A stretch of DNA of 64,000 nt from Pontibacter arcticus (GTDB taxonomy: Bacteria > Bacteroidota > Bacteroidia > Cytophagales > Hymenobacteraceae): the NCBI RefSeq assembly GCF_003284895.1, contig NZ_QMDV01000001.1, forward strand, positions 1,081,080 to 1,145,079, in the 5' to 3' direction. Shown piece by piece: positions 1 through 9,313 of the stretch. A model generated the notes under the pieces. The model worked only from the letters and a program-made list of their open reading frames with translations, had not been told where the DNA came from and did not search any database. How positions within the stretch are numbered: position 1 is the first letter of the stretch; the number at the start of each line of letters is the position of its first letter. A program made the translations under genes and the position numbers.

Positions 1-1596
1 AACGAGCGCCTCCTAAAAACAAACAAAGTACAACAGCAGAAAACGCAGGGAGCAGCAGCCCCGGTTATAACCGATTTCTCACCGAAGGTAGCCAGTGCCG
101 GTACCAAAACCATTCTTACCATTACAGGGAGTGGCTTTGGCAACAGCCGCGGCGAAAATGGCGCTGTAGAGTTTAAGAACGCAGATGATGGCGGAGACAG
201 TTTTATAAGGCCTTTGGCAGCAGAGTATATTTCGTGGTCTAACACACAGATCAAAATGTATGTGCCTTCAACATCAGAAGGAGAGAATGGCAGCCCGGCC
301 GGTACCGGTCAGATAAATGTAATTTCAGCCGACGGCAATATTACCACCAGCACCGCCGTCCTTACTATTCCGTTTGCCTACTCTAACATCAGTTATGAAG
401 GCCTGTCTTACCAGCCTGTTTTAGCAGACCGTAATAACCAGGGCGGCTACACGGTGCGTTTCTCTACAAGTATGGCAAACCGCACCGAAGCCAGAGAAGG
501 ATTTACAAGAGCCCTGAACAGCTGGGTTTGCAACACAACCGTAAACTGGCAGATCGGGCAGAACACAACCATAGATGCCAGCGCAGAAGATAACCAGAAT
601 GTGATCCGCTTTGCACCAAGAACAACGCTGGGCGAAAATGTGCTGGCCCGCACCGTAAGCCGCTATGCCGGTTGCCAGACCAATAGCACACCCCGGCAGG
701 TTGGCTGGCGCGTGCAGGAATTTGATATGGAAATAAGCTCCAACATTAACTGGGAATATGGCCCCGGCGCACCACAAGCCAGGCAATTCGATTTCGAGAC
801 CGTTATACTACACGAGTTGGGTCATGCGCACCAATTAGGACACGTTATACTTCCTAATTCAGCTGTAATGCACTTTGCCGTAGAAGACGAAGTACTGTTC
901 AGAACCTTAAGCCCCGACGATATTGCTGGCGGCGCAACCGTTATAGCGAACAGCCTGATCGCTGAAAAAGCAGCGCTGGCAACCGGTTGCCGGTCCGGAG
1001 AAGCAGGTGGTGATGCAAAACCGTATCGCGCTAACCCGGAAGGCGGATGCGTACCCGAAGTTAAAAATATGACTGCTGCCTATCAGGGTAGTGATGTGTT
1101 GGTAAAATGGGAAATTGAGAACGGTGGCAACATTGATTACTTTACAGTTCAGCGCAGCGCCGAAGGCATAACCTGGAACAATGTAAGCAGTGTAATAGAC
1201 CGCACCACCAGCAACAGTTATGCTTACACCGACCCAACACCTTTACCAAACAGTAGTTTTTACAGAATAAAAGTTACTTACAACAATGGAAAAGTTGGTT
1301 ATACTATCAGGAAGCGTGCCGTCGAGCCTTCAGCGCTGAGAGTGCTTAAACCGTTTCCGAACCCTGTAAACCCGCAGAACAATATTGTACAGTTATTATA
1401 CTTAGTCGAGCAGAATACTTCGCTTTCGCTGCAGCTATACTCTATCACAGGTAAGCTAATGGGTACCTATACCATTGTGGTAACTGCCGATAGCACCCCT
1501 GCACAGATCGACATGACAGAGTTTGCAGCAGGCATATACATCTTAAAGTGGCAGGACAAATCGACTAGCGGCGAAACCAGGATCGTGAAGCTCTGA
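1..1596 (+). CDS. T9SS-exported metzincin-like metalloprotease (5' end outside window)
   Basis: The reading frame is open from base 1, so the gene starts upstream of the window; the TTG at 214 is not a credible start. Visible domains in order: an IPT/TIG-like beta-sandwich (about bases 64-200, ITDFSPKVASAGTKTILTI), a zinc-protease region with HELGHAHQLGH at 811-843 and a nearby candidate Met-turn (AVMHF, about 862-876), a fibronectin III-like region (about 1045-1340), and a C-terminal type A T9SS sorting domain starting near FPNPVNPQNN and ending RIVKL. This architecture implies a protein exported through the outer membrane by the type IX system encoded at 47-60 kb. The usual metzincin zinc motif is HExxHxxGxxH; here Gln stands at the Gly position. 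Protease class is inferred from the motif. The substrate is unknown. Confidence 0.85.
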   Translation, partial: NERLLKTNKVQQQKTQGAAAPVITDFSPKVASAGTKTILTITGSGFGNSRGENGAVEFKNADDGGDSFIRPLAAEYISWSNTQIKMYVPSTSEGENGSPAGTGQINVISADGNITTSTAVLTIPFAYSNISYEGLSYQPVLADRNNQGGYTVRFSTSMANRTEAREGFTRALNSWVCNTTVNWQIGQNTTIDASAEDNQNVIRFAPRTTLGENVLARTVSRYAGCQTNSTPRQVGWRVQEFDMEISSNINWEYGPGAPQARQFDFETVILHELGHAHQLGHVILPNSAVMHFAVEDEVLFRTLSPDDIAGGATVIANSLIAEKAALATGCRSGEAGGDAKPYRANPEGGCVPEVKNMTAAYQGSDVLVKWEIENGGNIDYFTVQRSAEGITWNNVSSVIDRTTSNSYAYTDPTPLPNSSFYRIKVTYNNGKVGYTIRKRAVEPSALRVLKPFPNPVNPQNNIVQLLYLVEQNTSLSLQLYSITGKLMGTYTIVVTADSTPAQIDMTEFAAGIYILKWQDKSTSGETRIVKL

Positions 1597-1618
1597 TAAA
1601 ATATCTTTTATACTTCTA

Positions 1619-1661
1619 ATGGCCGGTACCTTGCAGTTTTTGCAATGTGCCGGCCATTTTG
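1619..1661 (+). terminator. Rho-independent terminator after the metalloprotease
   Basis: Inverted repeat ATGGCCGGTAC / GTGCCGGCCAT with an additional inner TTGCA/TGCAA pairing, followed by TTTT. It lies about 25 bases after the stop codon. A TTATACTT word precedes it at 1608-1615. Confidence 0.75.
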
Positions 1662-1761
1662 CATTTAGATTAGTTAATTCTGATAAAGTATAGCATTATT
1701 ATAGGCATAAAACTATATTTGATCTTACAATGAGAGCACAACCTTAGCCTGTCAGGCAATT

Positions 1762-2697
1762 ATGGAAAAGAAACGGCGCAAACTTGCCCAATGTCCGAAC
1801 TGCAGTTATACGTTTGAGGATATAAATAACTTTTGCCCTAACTGCGGCCAGGAAAACCACGACCTGAACGTGCCGGTAAAGCACCTGATAGCGGAGTTCT
1901 TTGAAGGCACCCTGCACTACGACACCAAATTCTTAAAAACCCTGAAGTACCTGCTCATCAGGCCCGGTCTGCTCACCGAAAAGTTTAACATAGGCCAGCG
2001 CGCTTCGTATGTGCCGCCTTTCCGGTTGTATGTGTTCATCAGTTTCTTGTTCTTTTTCCTGGTTGCCATTAACCATAACATCTTAAATCTAAAGGCAAGT
2101 AACAACACCAAGGAAACAGCAGCAGCAGTACGGCAGGCAACTGCCGAAGCCATAAAGCAGGAGCAACTCAATTCGGGAAGTATAGTTCGGTTCGATCCGC
2201 AGGATTCTGCCCTTGCTGTGATGGACACCACCAACGGCCGGATCGGGCTGGAGTTCGGGGATACCGGGCGGGCCAATTTCCTGGAAAATAAGTTCAGCCA
2301 GTTTCTGAACAACAGCGAGCAAAGCCGGGCAAAACTGCTCAAAAACTTTTCGCTGATGATGTTCGTGCTGATGCCTTTTTTTGCATACCTTTTATACTTG
2401 TTCTACATCAAGCAGCGGCGCAATTATGTGGAGCATCTGATGTTCTCCATCCACCTACATTCCTTTATTTTTATAGTGCTCAGTATCGTATTGCTGCTAA
2501 ACTATGTGCTACCCAGTGTAGATTTATTAGGCTGGGTTTTTCTGGTCATACTTATTTATACTTTTATAGCCTTGCGGCAGGTATACAAACGTTCTTTCTG
2601 GCGCACTTTTTTTAAGATGATTCCGATCGCGCTCATCTACAACATCACCCTTTTTGTGTTTTTTATCGGCACTTTATTTATCAGCGCATTGCTGTAG
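1762..2697 (+). CDS. DUF3667 zinc-ribbon membrane protein
   Basis: A 311-residue protein with an N-terminal zinc ribbon (C11, C14, C25, C28 in CPNC...CPNCGQ). The DUF3667 signature follows, with an EFFEGTLHYDTKFLKTLKYL-like segment and then RPGLLTEKF and YVPPFRLYVFISF. Several hydrophobic segments follow (about residues 90-108, 196-216, 225-270 and 283-305), so it is an inner-membrane protein. The family is common in Bacteroidota and has no established function. The ATG start places the zinc ribbon at the extreme N-terminus, as expected. The downstream dgt begins 29 bases after the stop, so the two may be co-transcribed. Confidence 0.85.
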   Translation: MEKKRRKLAQCPNCSYTFEDINNFCPNCGQENHDLNVPVKHLIAEFFEGTLHYDTKFLKTLKYLLIRPGLLTEKFNIGQRASYVPPFRLYVFISFLFFFLVAINHNILNLKASNNTKETAAAVRQATAEAIKQEQLNSGSIVRFDPQDSALAVMDTTNGRIGLEFGDTGRANFLENKFSQFLNNSEQSRAKLLKNFSLMMFVLMPFFAYLLYLFYIKQRRNYVEHLMFSIHLHSFIFIVLSIVLLLNYVLPSVDLLGWVFLVILIYTFIALRQVYKRSFWRTFFKMIPIALIYNITLFVFFIGTLFISALL

Positions 2698-2726
2698 TAA
2701 GGCTGTTTTATATTTCGTTTATACTT

Positions 2727-4100
2727 ATGCACCCGAATACAGCTACCTGGAACAAACTTATCTCTAAAAAACGCTTCGAAACAACTGCTAAAAAGTATAC
2801 TTCCGATGAGTCTGTAAGGGGCGAATTTCAGCGCGATTACGACCGTATCGTGTTTTCGTCTGCGTTCCGGAGGTTACAGAACAAGACGCAGGTAATGCCC
2901 ATGCCCGAAAGCGATTTTGTACACACCCGCCTTACCCATAGCCTCGAAGCATCAGTGGTTGGCCGGTCGTTGGGGCGCATTGTGGGCAAAAGTATACTCG
3001 AGCGCTACCCGGAACTGGCCAAAGAAAAAAACATACAGGAAGCTGATTTTGGTGATGTGGTAGCGGCCGCGTGCCTGGCTCATGATATCGGAAACCCACC
3101 GTTCGGGCATTCCGGCGAAGACGCTATTTCAGCATACTTCCTGAGTGATGAAGCGCAGCCTTTTTTAACCAATTTATCCGCTGCCGAGAAAGCCGATTTT
3201 CAACGCTACGAAGGCAACGCCGCCGGCTTCCGGACGCTAACTTATACATACCCGGCGCACTGCAATTTGCCCGGCGGCCTCAGTCTTACCTATACTACGC
3301 TTGCCACGTTTACCAAATACCCGAAAGAATCATTACCGGTTATAGCAGGCACCAAAAATACCAGCGAGAAAAAGTATGGCTTCTTCCAGACCGAAAAAGT
3401 ATGGTTTGCCACCATTGCCAACGAGCTGGGCTTGCTGAATAAAAGCCAGGCAGGCGAAGTTATTTTTCAGCGCCACCCGCTTGCTTTCTTAGTGGAGGCC
3501 GCCGACGATATCTGTTACCGCATCATTGATTTTGAAGATGGCTTAAAGCTTGGCCTCGTGCCGCAGGAAAAAGGAATGGACTTGCTCCGCCAGATTCTGA
3601 ACGACGATCCGAACCGGCAATCCACGCTTTCTTTTTACGATTGGAAAGAGGAGATCGGGTATCTGCGCGCCCGCATCATTGGCCGTTTGATAGAAGAAAC
3701 CGCCGGTATTTTTTTACAGCACGAACAAGAAATCCTGAACGGTACCTACGACAAGCCTTTGATAAACGAACTGGCCTGCAAACCTGTTTTAAACGAGATC
3801 AGCGAACTTTCTGTGAAGTTAATTTACCAGAATCGCCCTGTTCTGGAGATTGAAGCGGCCGGTTTTGAGGTATTAGGCGGTTTGCTGGAAGCCTGCATGA
3901 AAGCCGTTTTCCGGACCGAGTCGAAGCATTACAAAAAACTGGCAGCCCTCATTCCTGCGCATTATATCCAACTCCCGGAGTCTGCTACGACTTACGAGCG
4001 CATCCTCCACATCACGGATTTTGTAGGCAGCCTCACCGACCAGGCCGCACTTGGGCTTTACCGAAAAATAAAAGGCATCGAGCTGCCGCGCATGTATTAA
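2727..4100 (+). CDS. dgt: Deoxyguanosinetriphosphate triphosphohydrolase (dGTPase)
   Basis: A 457-residue HD-domain enzyme that hydrolyses dGTP to deoxyguanosine and triphosphate, controlling dNTP pools. Metal-binding residues are visible: His71 in HTRLTHSLEAS and His119-Asp120 in CLAHDIGNPPFGHSG. The N-terminal RDYDRIVFSSAFRRLQNKTQV stretch and the DDICYRIIDFEDG segment are typical of Dgt. Length is close to bacterial dGTPases of the E. coli type. The ATG at 2727 directly follows TTATACTT at 2719-2726, so the recurrent word sits where a ribosome binding site would normally be. Confidence 0.92.
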   Translation: MHPNTATWNKLISKKRFETTAKKYTSDESVRGEFQRDYDRIVFSSAFRRLQNKTQVMPMPESDFVHTRLTHSLEASVVGRSLGRIVGKSILERYPELAKEKNIQEADFGDVVAAACLAHDIGNPPFGHSGEDAISAYFLSDEAQPFLTNLSAAEKADFQRYEGNAAGFRTLTYTYPAHCNLPGGLSLTYTTLATFTKYPKESLPVIAGTKNTSEKKYGFFQTEKVWFATIANELGLLNKSQAGEVIFQRHPLAFLVEAADDICYRIIDFEDGLKLGLVPQEKGMDLLRQILNDDPNRQSTLSFYDWKEEIGYLRARIIGRLIEETAGIFLQHEQEILNGTYDKPLINELACKPVLNEISELSVKLIYQNRPVLEIEAAGFEVLGGLLEACMKAVFRTESKHYKKLAALIPAHYIQLPESATTYERILHITDFVGSLTDQAALGLYRKIKGIELPRMY

Positions 4101-4385
4101 ACCCCGGAATCATGCTTTCCGGCACCGGATTTATACTTGGTTATACACGGGCAGCTATACAAATCAGCGCCTGCAAAGTATAAAATTGTCTTGCCTGGGG
4201 CCTTTTTTTGTCTAGAAAGCCCATAGGTTCGTCTAGGTTAAGCTTGGGTTGGTCTGTTTTACAACCTGGCAAACCTAACTAATTAGTAACTGCGCCCCAT
4301 TTGCTTTAATTTTATACTTTCTATAACAAAAGCTGTTCTTAGCAGGGCACCTTGCCTTATTCCCTTTTAACAATTTTTATTCTTT

Positions 4386-5720
4386 ATGAAACGTAAGCTG
4401 ATTATCTGCCTTTTGTGGTGCGCCACCGGCCTTGCGGCTATGGCTCAATCCAAAAGCAACAAGATTGAGTTTACAGAATACACGCTCCCGAACGGGCTGC
4501 ACGTAATTCTGCACCAGGACAATTCAACGCCTAACGTAGCGGTATCGGTACTGTACCATGTGGGTTCTAAAAACGAAGAAAAAGGCCGTACAGGTTTTGC
4601 ACACTTCTTTGAGCACCTGATGTTTGAAGGCACCGAAAACATTGACCGTGGCCAGTACATGAGCATGGTGCAGGCAGCCGGCGGCTCGCTTAATGCCAAT
4701 ACTTCTTTCGACCGTACTTATTATTATGAGTTATTGCCCTCTAACCAGCTTGCACTGGGCATCTGGATGGAAGCAGAGCGTTTGAAAGGCGCCAAAGTAG
4801 ACCAGACAGGCGTAGAAACGCAGCGAAAAGTAGTACAGGAAGAAAAACGCATGCGCGTAGATAACCAGCCTTACGGAACGCTATTGGAAAACACGTTTGG
4901 CTTAGCTTACAAAGAGCACCCGTACAAAATTACCCCGATCGGTACGTTCGAAGACTTGAATAATGCCAAGATCGAGGAGTTCCGTGATTTCTACAAGACG
5001 TTTTATGTACCGAACAATGCCACGCTTTCTATCGCCGGCGATATCAACGTAGAAGAAACTAAGAAGCTGATCGAGCAATATTTCGGCAGCATCCCGAAGG
5101 GAACAAAAGCCATCCCGAGACCAACTATAAAAGAGCCGAAGCAAACAGAAGAGCGTCGTAAAATTGTATATGACAACATTCAGTTGCCAGCTGTAATTCA
5201 GGCGTACCACATTCCGGCGCAGGGTACTCCGGACCACTATGCCCTGTCTATGCTGACGACCTTGTTATCGGGTGGTGAAAGTGCCCGTTTACCGAAGGCA
5301 TTAGTTGATAAGCAGCAGAAAGCAGTGGCAGCACAGTCCATTCCGTTCCCGACTGAAGACCCGGGCTTGTTCCTGACGTATGCTATTGCCAGCGTAGGCA
5401 CAGAAGCACAGGTACTGGAAGATGCCATGAATGCTGAAATTGAGCGTGTAAAAACAGAGCCGTTAAGCGATAAGGAGTTCCAGAAACTGCGCAACCAGAT
5501 CGAGAGCCAGTTTGTGCAGCAGAACAGCACGGTAGCAGGCCGCGCCGAAAACCTGGCTAACTACCATGTATACTACAAAGATGCGAACCTGATTAACACC
5601 GAGATCGACCGCTTCATGAAGGTAACCAAGGAAGATATTCAGCGTGTGGCCAAAGAGTATCTGACCAAAAACAACCGGGTGGTATTGCATTACCTGCCAA
5701 AGTCAGCAGAAAAGAAATAA
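4386..5720 (+). CDS. M16 zinc peptidase, catalytic subunit
   Basis: A 444-residue secreted or periplasmic peptidase with a signal peptide ending near AMAQS (residues 1-21). The inverted zinc motif is HFFEH at 73-77, with the third ligand in VVQEEKRM at about 152-153. The second M16 domain has a GGESARL segment but lacks the Arg/Tyr substrate-binding pair usual there (LVDKQQKAVAA instead). That is the pattern of a catalytic subunit needing a partner. The partner is the next gene, 115 bases downstream. Family M16B heterodimers of this kind are known; pairing here is inferred from complementary motifs. Confidence 0.9.
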   Translation: MKRKLIICLLWCATGLAAMAQSKSNKIEFTEYTLPNGLHVILHQDNSTPNVAVSVLYHVGSKNEEKGRTGFAHFFEHLMFEGTENIDRGQYMSMVQAAGGSLNANTSFDRTYYYELLPSNQLALGIWMEAERLKGAKVDQTGVETQRKVVQEEKRMRVDNQPYGTLLENTFGLAYKEHPYKITPIGTFEDLNNAKIEEFRDFYKTFYVPNNATLSIAGDINVEETKKLIEQYFGSIPKGTKAIPRPTIKEPKQTEERRKIVYDNIQLPAVIQAYHIPAQGTPDHYALSMLTTLLSGGESARLPKALVDKQQKAVAAQSIPFPTEDPGLFLTYAIASVGTEAQVLEDAMNAEIERVKTEPLSDKEFQKLRNQIESQFVQQNSTVAGRAENLANYHVYYKDANLINTEIDRFMKVTKEDIQRVAKEYLTKNNRVVLHYLPKSAEKK

Positions 5721-5835
5721 AGAATTTTTGACGAGAGACCATTTGACAAAAGACGGACTGAACTAAGGCTATACTTTAAACAGTCATTTGTCTTTCATCA
5801 AGTAGTCCTTTGTCAAGTACACATACAGAGAAATC

Positions 5836-7920
5836 ATGGTAAAGAAAATATATAGTACTCTGGTACTGGCGCTGGCATTCGTTTACGTAGCGCCGGCACA
5901 AACAAAACAAGCCCCTCCTGCGCCGGGTCCGGCTCCTAAAATTGAATTGGGCAAGTATGAAAGCTTTAAGCTGAAAAACGGCCTGAAAGTATACGTAGTG
6001 GAAAACCACAAGCAGCCGGTGGTATCGCTTGCGCTGGTACTGGATCGCGACCCGATTTTGGAAGGCGACAAAGCCGGTTATGTGCAGGCAGCAGGCCAGA
6101 TGATGCGTACCGGAACCAAAAGCCGCAGCAAAGACCAGTTGGATGAGCAGATAGATTTTATCGGTGCCAACCTGAGCTTTTCGTCTACAGGTTTTTCGGC
6201 GTCATCCCTTAAAAAGCATTTGCCAACCCTACTCGACCTGACCACGGATGTGCTGCTAAACCCTAGCTTCACGCAGGAAGAATTGGACAAGGTAAAAAAG
6301 CAGATGGTAGCCAACCTGGCGTCGGAAAAAGATAACCCGGACGCGATTGCCGGCAAAATCCGCAGCATGCTGTTGTATGGCAAAAACCACCCGTACGGCG
6401 AGCTGATGACCGAAAAAACAGTAGAGAATATTACCCTGCAAGACATCCAGAACTACTATAACAGCTACTACAAACCAAATATCGGTTACCTGGCCGTGGT
6501 GGGCGATGTATCTTCGAAAGAAGTGAAAAAGCTGCTGAACAAATCGTTGAAGAACTGGAAAAAAGGCGATGTAAAAGAAGTAAAGTATGATTTGCCGAAG
6601 CAGCCTGAAAAAACGCAGGTTGTGATCGTGGATCGCCCGAGCGCGGTGCAAAGCGTACTTTCTTTTGTAAATGCAGCCGACCTGAAGCCAGGCGATGCGG
6701 ATGCTGTTTCGGCACAGCTGATGAATGCCATACTTGGTGGTGGCAGCTCGGCGCGTTTGTTCATGAACCTGCGCGAAGATAAAGGCTATACCTATGGTGC
6801 TTACTCTTCCCTTTCTACAGATGAGATTCTGGGCCGTTTCAGTGCATCCGCCAACGTGCGTAACGCTGTTACCGATAGCGCTGTAACCGAGTTTATGAAA
6901 GAACTGACTGCCATTCGCAGCGAGCGCGTAAAAGACGAAGAACTGAAGTATGCCAAGGCGTACATGACTGGTAACTTTGCACGTGGCCTTGAAAACCCTG
7001 CTACGGTAGCCGTTTACGCGATCAACACGGCACGTTACAACCTGCCAGCCGATTACTATGCCAACTACCTGAAAAAAGTGGAAGCTGTTACAGCAGAAGA
7101 CATTCAGAAAGTAGCGCAAAAGTATGTAACGCCGGAGCAGAGCTACATTGTAGCCGTTGGTAACGCCGGTGATATTGCAGAAAAACTACAGAAGTTCGAT
7201 AAAGATGATAACGCCATTGCCTACTACACTGCTACAGGCGAGAAAACAGAACGTGCCGCAGCGGCAGTGCCGGCAGGCGTAACTGCCACACAAGTACTGG
7301 ATAACTACCTGAAAGCGATTGGTGGCCAGGCTGCCGTTGAGAAAGTAAAAGACATCGCCATCAACAGCAATGCCTCTGTACAAGGTATGACCTTAGTTTT
7401 AAAGCAACAGCAGAAAGGCAATAGCAAGTTTGCCGTGCAGGTAATGATGAACGGAAGCCCGATGCAGCGTGTCGTGATCAACGGGGACAAAGGCAAAATG
7501 GAAGCGCCTATGCAGGGCATCAGCAAGGAGATGACCAAAGAGGAATTGGCTGCGCAACAATTGGAAGCTAACCTGTTCCCGACGTTGCAATATGCGAAGC
7601 TGGGCATCAAAACCAGCCTGACGGCCATGGATAAAGTAGATGGCAAAGACGCGTATGTAGTAGAAGTAGTGCTTCCGAACGGACAGAAAACACTGCATTA
7701 CTTTGATAAGAATACCGGCTTAAAACTGAAAGAAGTAACCAACTTACAGACGCCACAAGGTGCTATCACGCAGACCAAAACCTATAGCAACTACAAAGAA
7801 GTAAACGGACTTAAGTTTCCGTATACAGTAGAGACAGCTGTTGGCCCGCAAGTGATTAAAGCTGAAGTGCAGACCATTGATATAAACAAAGGCATCAGCG
7901 ACGATACATTTAAATTATAA
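5836..7920 (+). CDS. M16 peptidase, non-catalytic partner with C-terminal extension
   Basis: A 694-residue secreted protein (signal peptide to about APAQ, residue 21). Residues 35-440 form two M16 domains, but the zinc motif is absent: the expected site reads AGYVQAAGQMMRTGT. The second domain keeps the conserved Arg and Tyr in SSARLFMNLREDKGYTYGAY, which in heterodimeric M16B enzymes binds the substrate C-terminus. From about residue 475 to the end is an extra domain resembling the LolA-like lipoprotein-carrier fold (VLDNYLKAIGG..., ending YKEVNGLKFPYTV...), seen in similar Bacteroidota proteins. It likely works with the preceding catalytic subunit. Confidence 0.88.
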   Translation: MVKKIYSTLVLALAFVYVAPAQTKQAPPAPGPAPKIELGKYESFKLKNGLKVYVVENHKQPVVSLALVLDRDPILEGDKAGYVQAAGQMMRTGTKSRSKDQLDEQIDFIGANLSFSSTGFSASSLKKHLPTLLDLTTDVLLNPSFTQEELDKVKKQMVANLASEKDNPDAIAGKIRSMLLYGKNHPYGELMTEKTVENITLQDIQNYYNSYYKPNIGYLAVVGDVSSKEVKKLLNKSLKNWKKGDVKEVKYDLPKQPEKTQVVIVDRPSAVQSVLSFVNAADLKPGDADAVSAQLMNAILGGGSSARLFMNLREDKGYTYGAYSSLSTDEILGRFSASANVRNAVTDSAVTEFMKELTAIRSERVKDEELKYAKAYMTGNFARGLENPATVAVYAINTARYNLPADYYANYLKKVEAVTAEDIQKVAQKYVTPEQSYIVAVGNAGDIAEKLQKFDKDDNAIAYYTATGEKTERAAAAVPAGVTATQVLDNYLKAIGGQAAVEKVKDIAINSNASVQGMTLVLKQQQKGNSKFAVQVMMNGSPMQRVVINGDKGKMEAPMQGISKEMTKEELAAQQLEANLFPTLQYAKLGIKTSLTAMDKVDGKDAYVVEVVLPNGQKTLHYFDKNTGLKLKEVTNLQTPQGAITQTKTYSNYKEVNGLKFPYTVETAVGPQVIKAEVQTIDINKGISDDTFKL

Positions 7921-7943
7921 GTATAAAATTTATAACTACTGAA

Positions 7944-7980
7944 AAGGCGGCTGACCAATCTGGTTAGCCGCCTTTTTTTA
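7944..7980 (+). terminator. Terminator after the M16 pair
   Basis: Stem AAGGCGGCT / AGCCGCCTT with an inner ACC/GGT pairing, then a run of seven T leading into ATACTT. An AAGTATA word lies just upstream at the stop codon. It also lies downstream of the convergent minus-strand gene ending at 7997, so it may act in both directions. Confidence 0.85.
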
Positions 7981-7996
7981 TACTTTAAAGTATGGT

Positions 7997-8971
7997 TCAG
8001 GAAGTTTTATACTTCAGTAGCTCAGGTACAACCTTGTTGCCGAATGCCTCAATAAACTGCTCGTGCTGCAGGTTTACATTATGAAGCAGCAGTTGGGAAA
8101 AACCGAGGTCCAGATCTTGTTGCAGCCAGGCCAAGTGCTGGCTCAGATCCGATGAAATACGCACATGATCGCGCAGGTCTTCTTCGCGCACAAACATAGC
8201 TGCTTGCTCCAGTTGTTTGGCTGTCCGCAGATCAGACAGCACCGGGCTCGGGAAGATGTTGGAGCGCCATTGCTCGTGTGCTCCCTGCAAAGCCTGTTGC
8301 TCGTTTTCAGCGTAAGATAACTGCACTTTCAGGTACATGGGTTTGCCTTCTCCGCCGCCTTCTCTAAAAGCATCAACCATTTTTTTAAGCTCCTGCGGTG
8401 GTTTCGAAACCGTAATCATACCATCGGCCCAACTACCAACCCAACGGGCGGTTTCTTCGGTTATGGCAGCGCCGATAATTTTAGGAGCAATGGCAGGGCG
8501 CGTAAATAATTTGGCCTGTTCTACTTTTACATGCCCGTGGTGGGTTACGGTTTCGCCGTTCCAGAGTGCCCGGATAATATCCACACATTCTTTCAGGCGC
8601 TCGTTGCGGTGTTGTTTTACGGGCCAGTGCTCGCCGGTTATCTGTTCGTTTATGTATTGGCCGCTGCCCATAGCTACCCAAAATCTTTCCGGAAACATCT
8701 CAGCTAAAGTAGCGGCTGCCTGCGCAATAATGGCCGGGTGGTAGCGCTGCCCGGGGGCGTTCACAATCCCAAACGAAAAGTCGGTGGCCTGCATGGCCGC
8801 TCCCAACCACGACCATGCAAATCCGCTTTCGCCCTGGTCTAAGCTCCAGGGCGCAAAATGGTCTGAAGAAAGTGATGCGTTGAACCCGGCCTGTTCAGCC
8901 AGTTGTACATATTTTAATAAAGCGCTCGGCTTAAATTGTTCGTGCGAAGCGTGGTATCCTATTTTCAGCAT
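7997..8971 (-). CDS. Luciferase-like flavin oxidoreductase, non-F420 type
   Basis: A 324-residue protein of the luciferase-like monooxygenase TIM-barrel superfamily. Recognisable parts are MLKIGYHASHEQF at the N-terminus, SLSSDHFAPW, and the PERFWVAMGSGQYINEQITG segment. The sequence matches the group annotated as probable non-F420 flavinoid oxidoreductase, which occurs in organisms that lack coenzyme F420 and presumably uses FMN. Substrate unknown. It stands alone, convergent with the M16 pair and divergent from arfB. Confidence 0.8.
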   Translation of the reverse strand: MLKIGYHASHEQFKPSALLKYVQLAEQAGFNASLSSDHFAPWSLDQGESGFAWSWLGAAMQATDFSFGIVNAPGQRYHPAIIAQAAATLAEMFPERFWVAMGSGQYINEQITGEHWPVKQHRNERLKECVDIIRALWNGETVTHHGHVKVEQAKLFTRPAIAPKIIGAAITEETARWVGSWADGMITVSKPPQELKKMVDAFREGGGEGKPMYLKVQLSYAENEQQALQGAHEQWRSNIFPSPVLSDLRTAKQLEQAAMFVREEDLRDHVRISSDLSQHLAWLQQDLDLGFSQLLLHNVNLQHEQFIEAFGNKVVPELLKYKTS

Positions 8972-9313
8972 AAAGACTCTTGTTTATACTTTAACTTAAA
9001 GCAGAAGTATAGCATACGGTAGCTGTAAAGTATAGGGTTTGAGCCGTTCCAGATCCGGGTCAACAAAAGGCAACTATATTGGATAACTGCCTTTCTGCTC
9101 TGTAAAAGTAAAGTATAACTTTAGACTAGTATAAAGACCTTTAGATACTGGCCTATTTTTTCGGTCTTTTCTGGTAGGGTAAGGCGCGGTTTCCATAGCT
9201 TTGTTTCAAGAATATGCTAAAGGATTTAAAAGACGCATCAGGCATAAAATATTTAGCTTGTTGTACTAATAATCCGTAGCGTAACACATACCAAAAAGTA
9301 GCACATCAGAAGT
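8972..9313. other. Intergenic region between divergent oxidoreductase and arfB
   Basis: No credible ORF. AAGTATA words occur at about 8982, 9006, 9030 and 9112. Two weak inverted repeats are present: AAAGGCA...TGCCTTT (about 9068-9094) and AAAGACC...GGTCTTT (about 9136-9169). The promoters of both flanking genes must lie here but I cannot place them with confidence. Confidence 0.5.

Noticed and set aside
421..786. Long antisense frame within the metalloprotease
   Set aside because: It is the complement of a well-supported coding region with T9SS domain and has no recognisable protein features.
6256..7119. A 287-codon antisense frame within the second M16 gene
   Set aside because: The M16 protein is convincing across the region; the antisense product has no family character.
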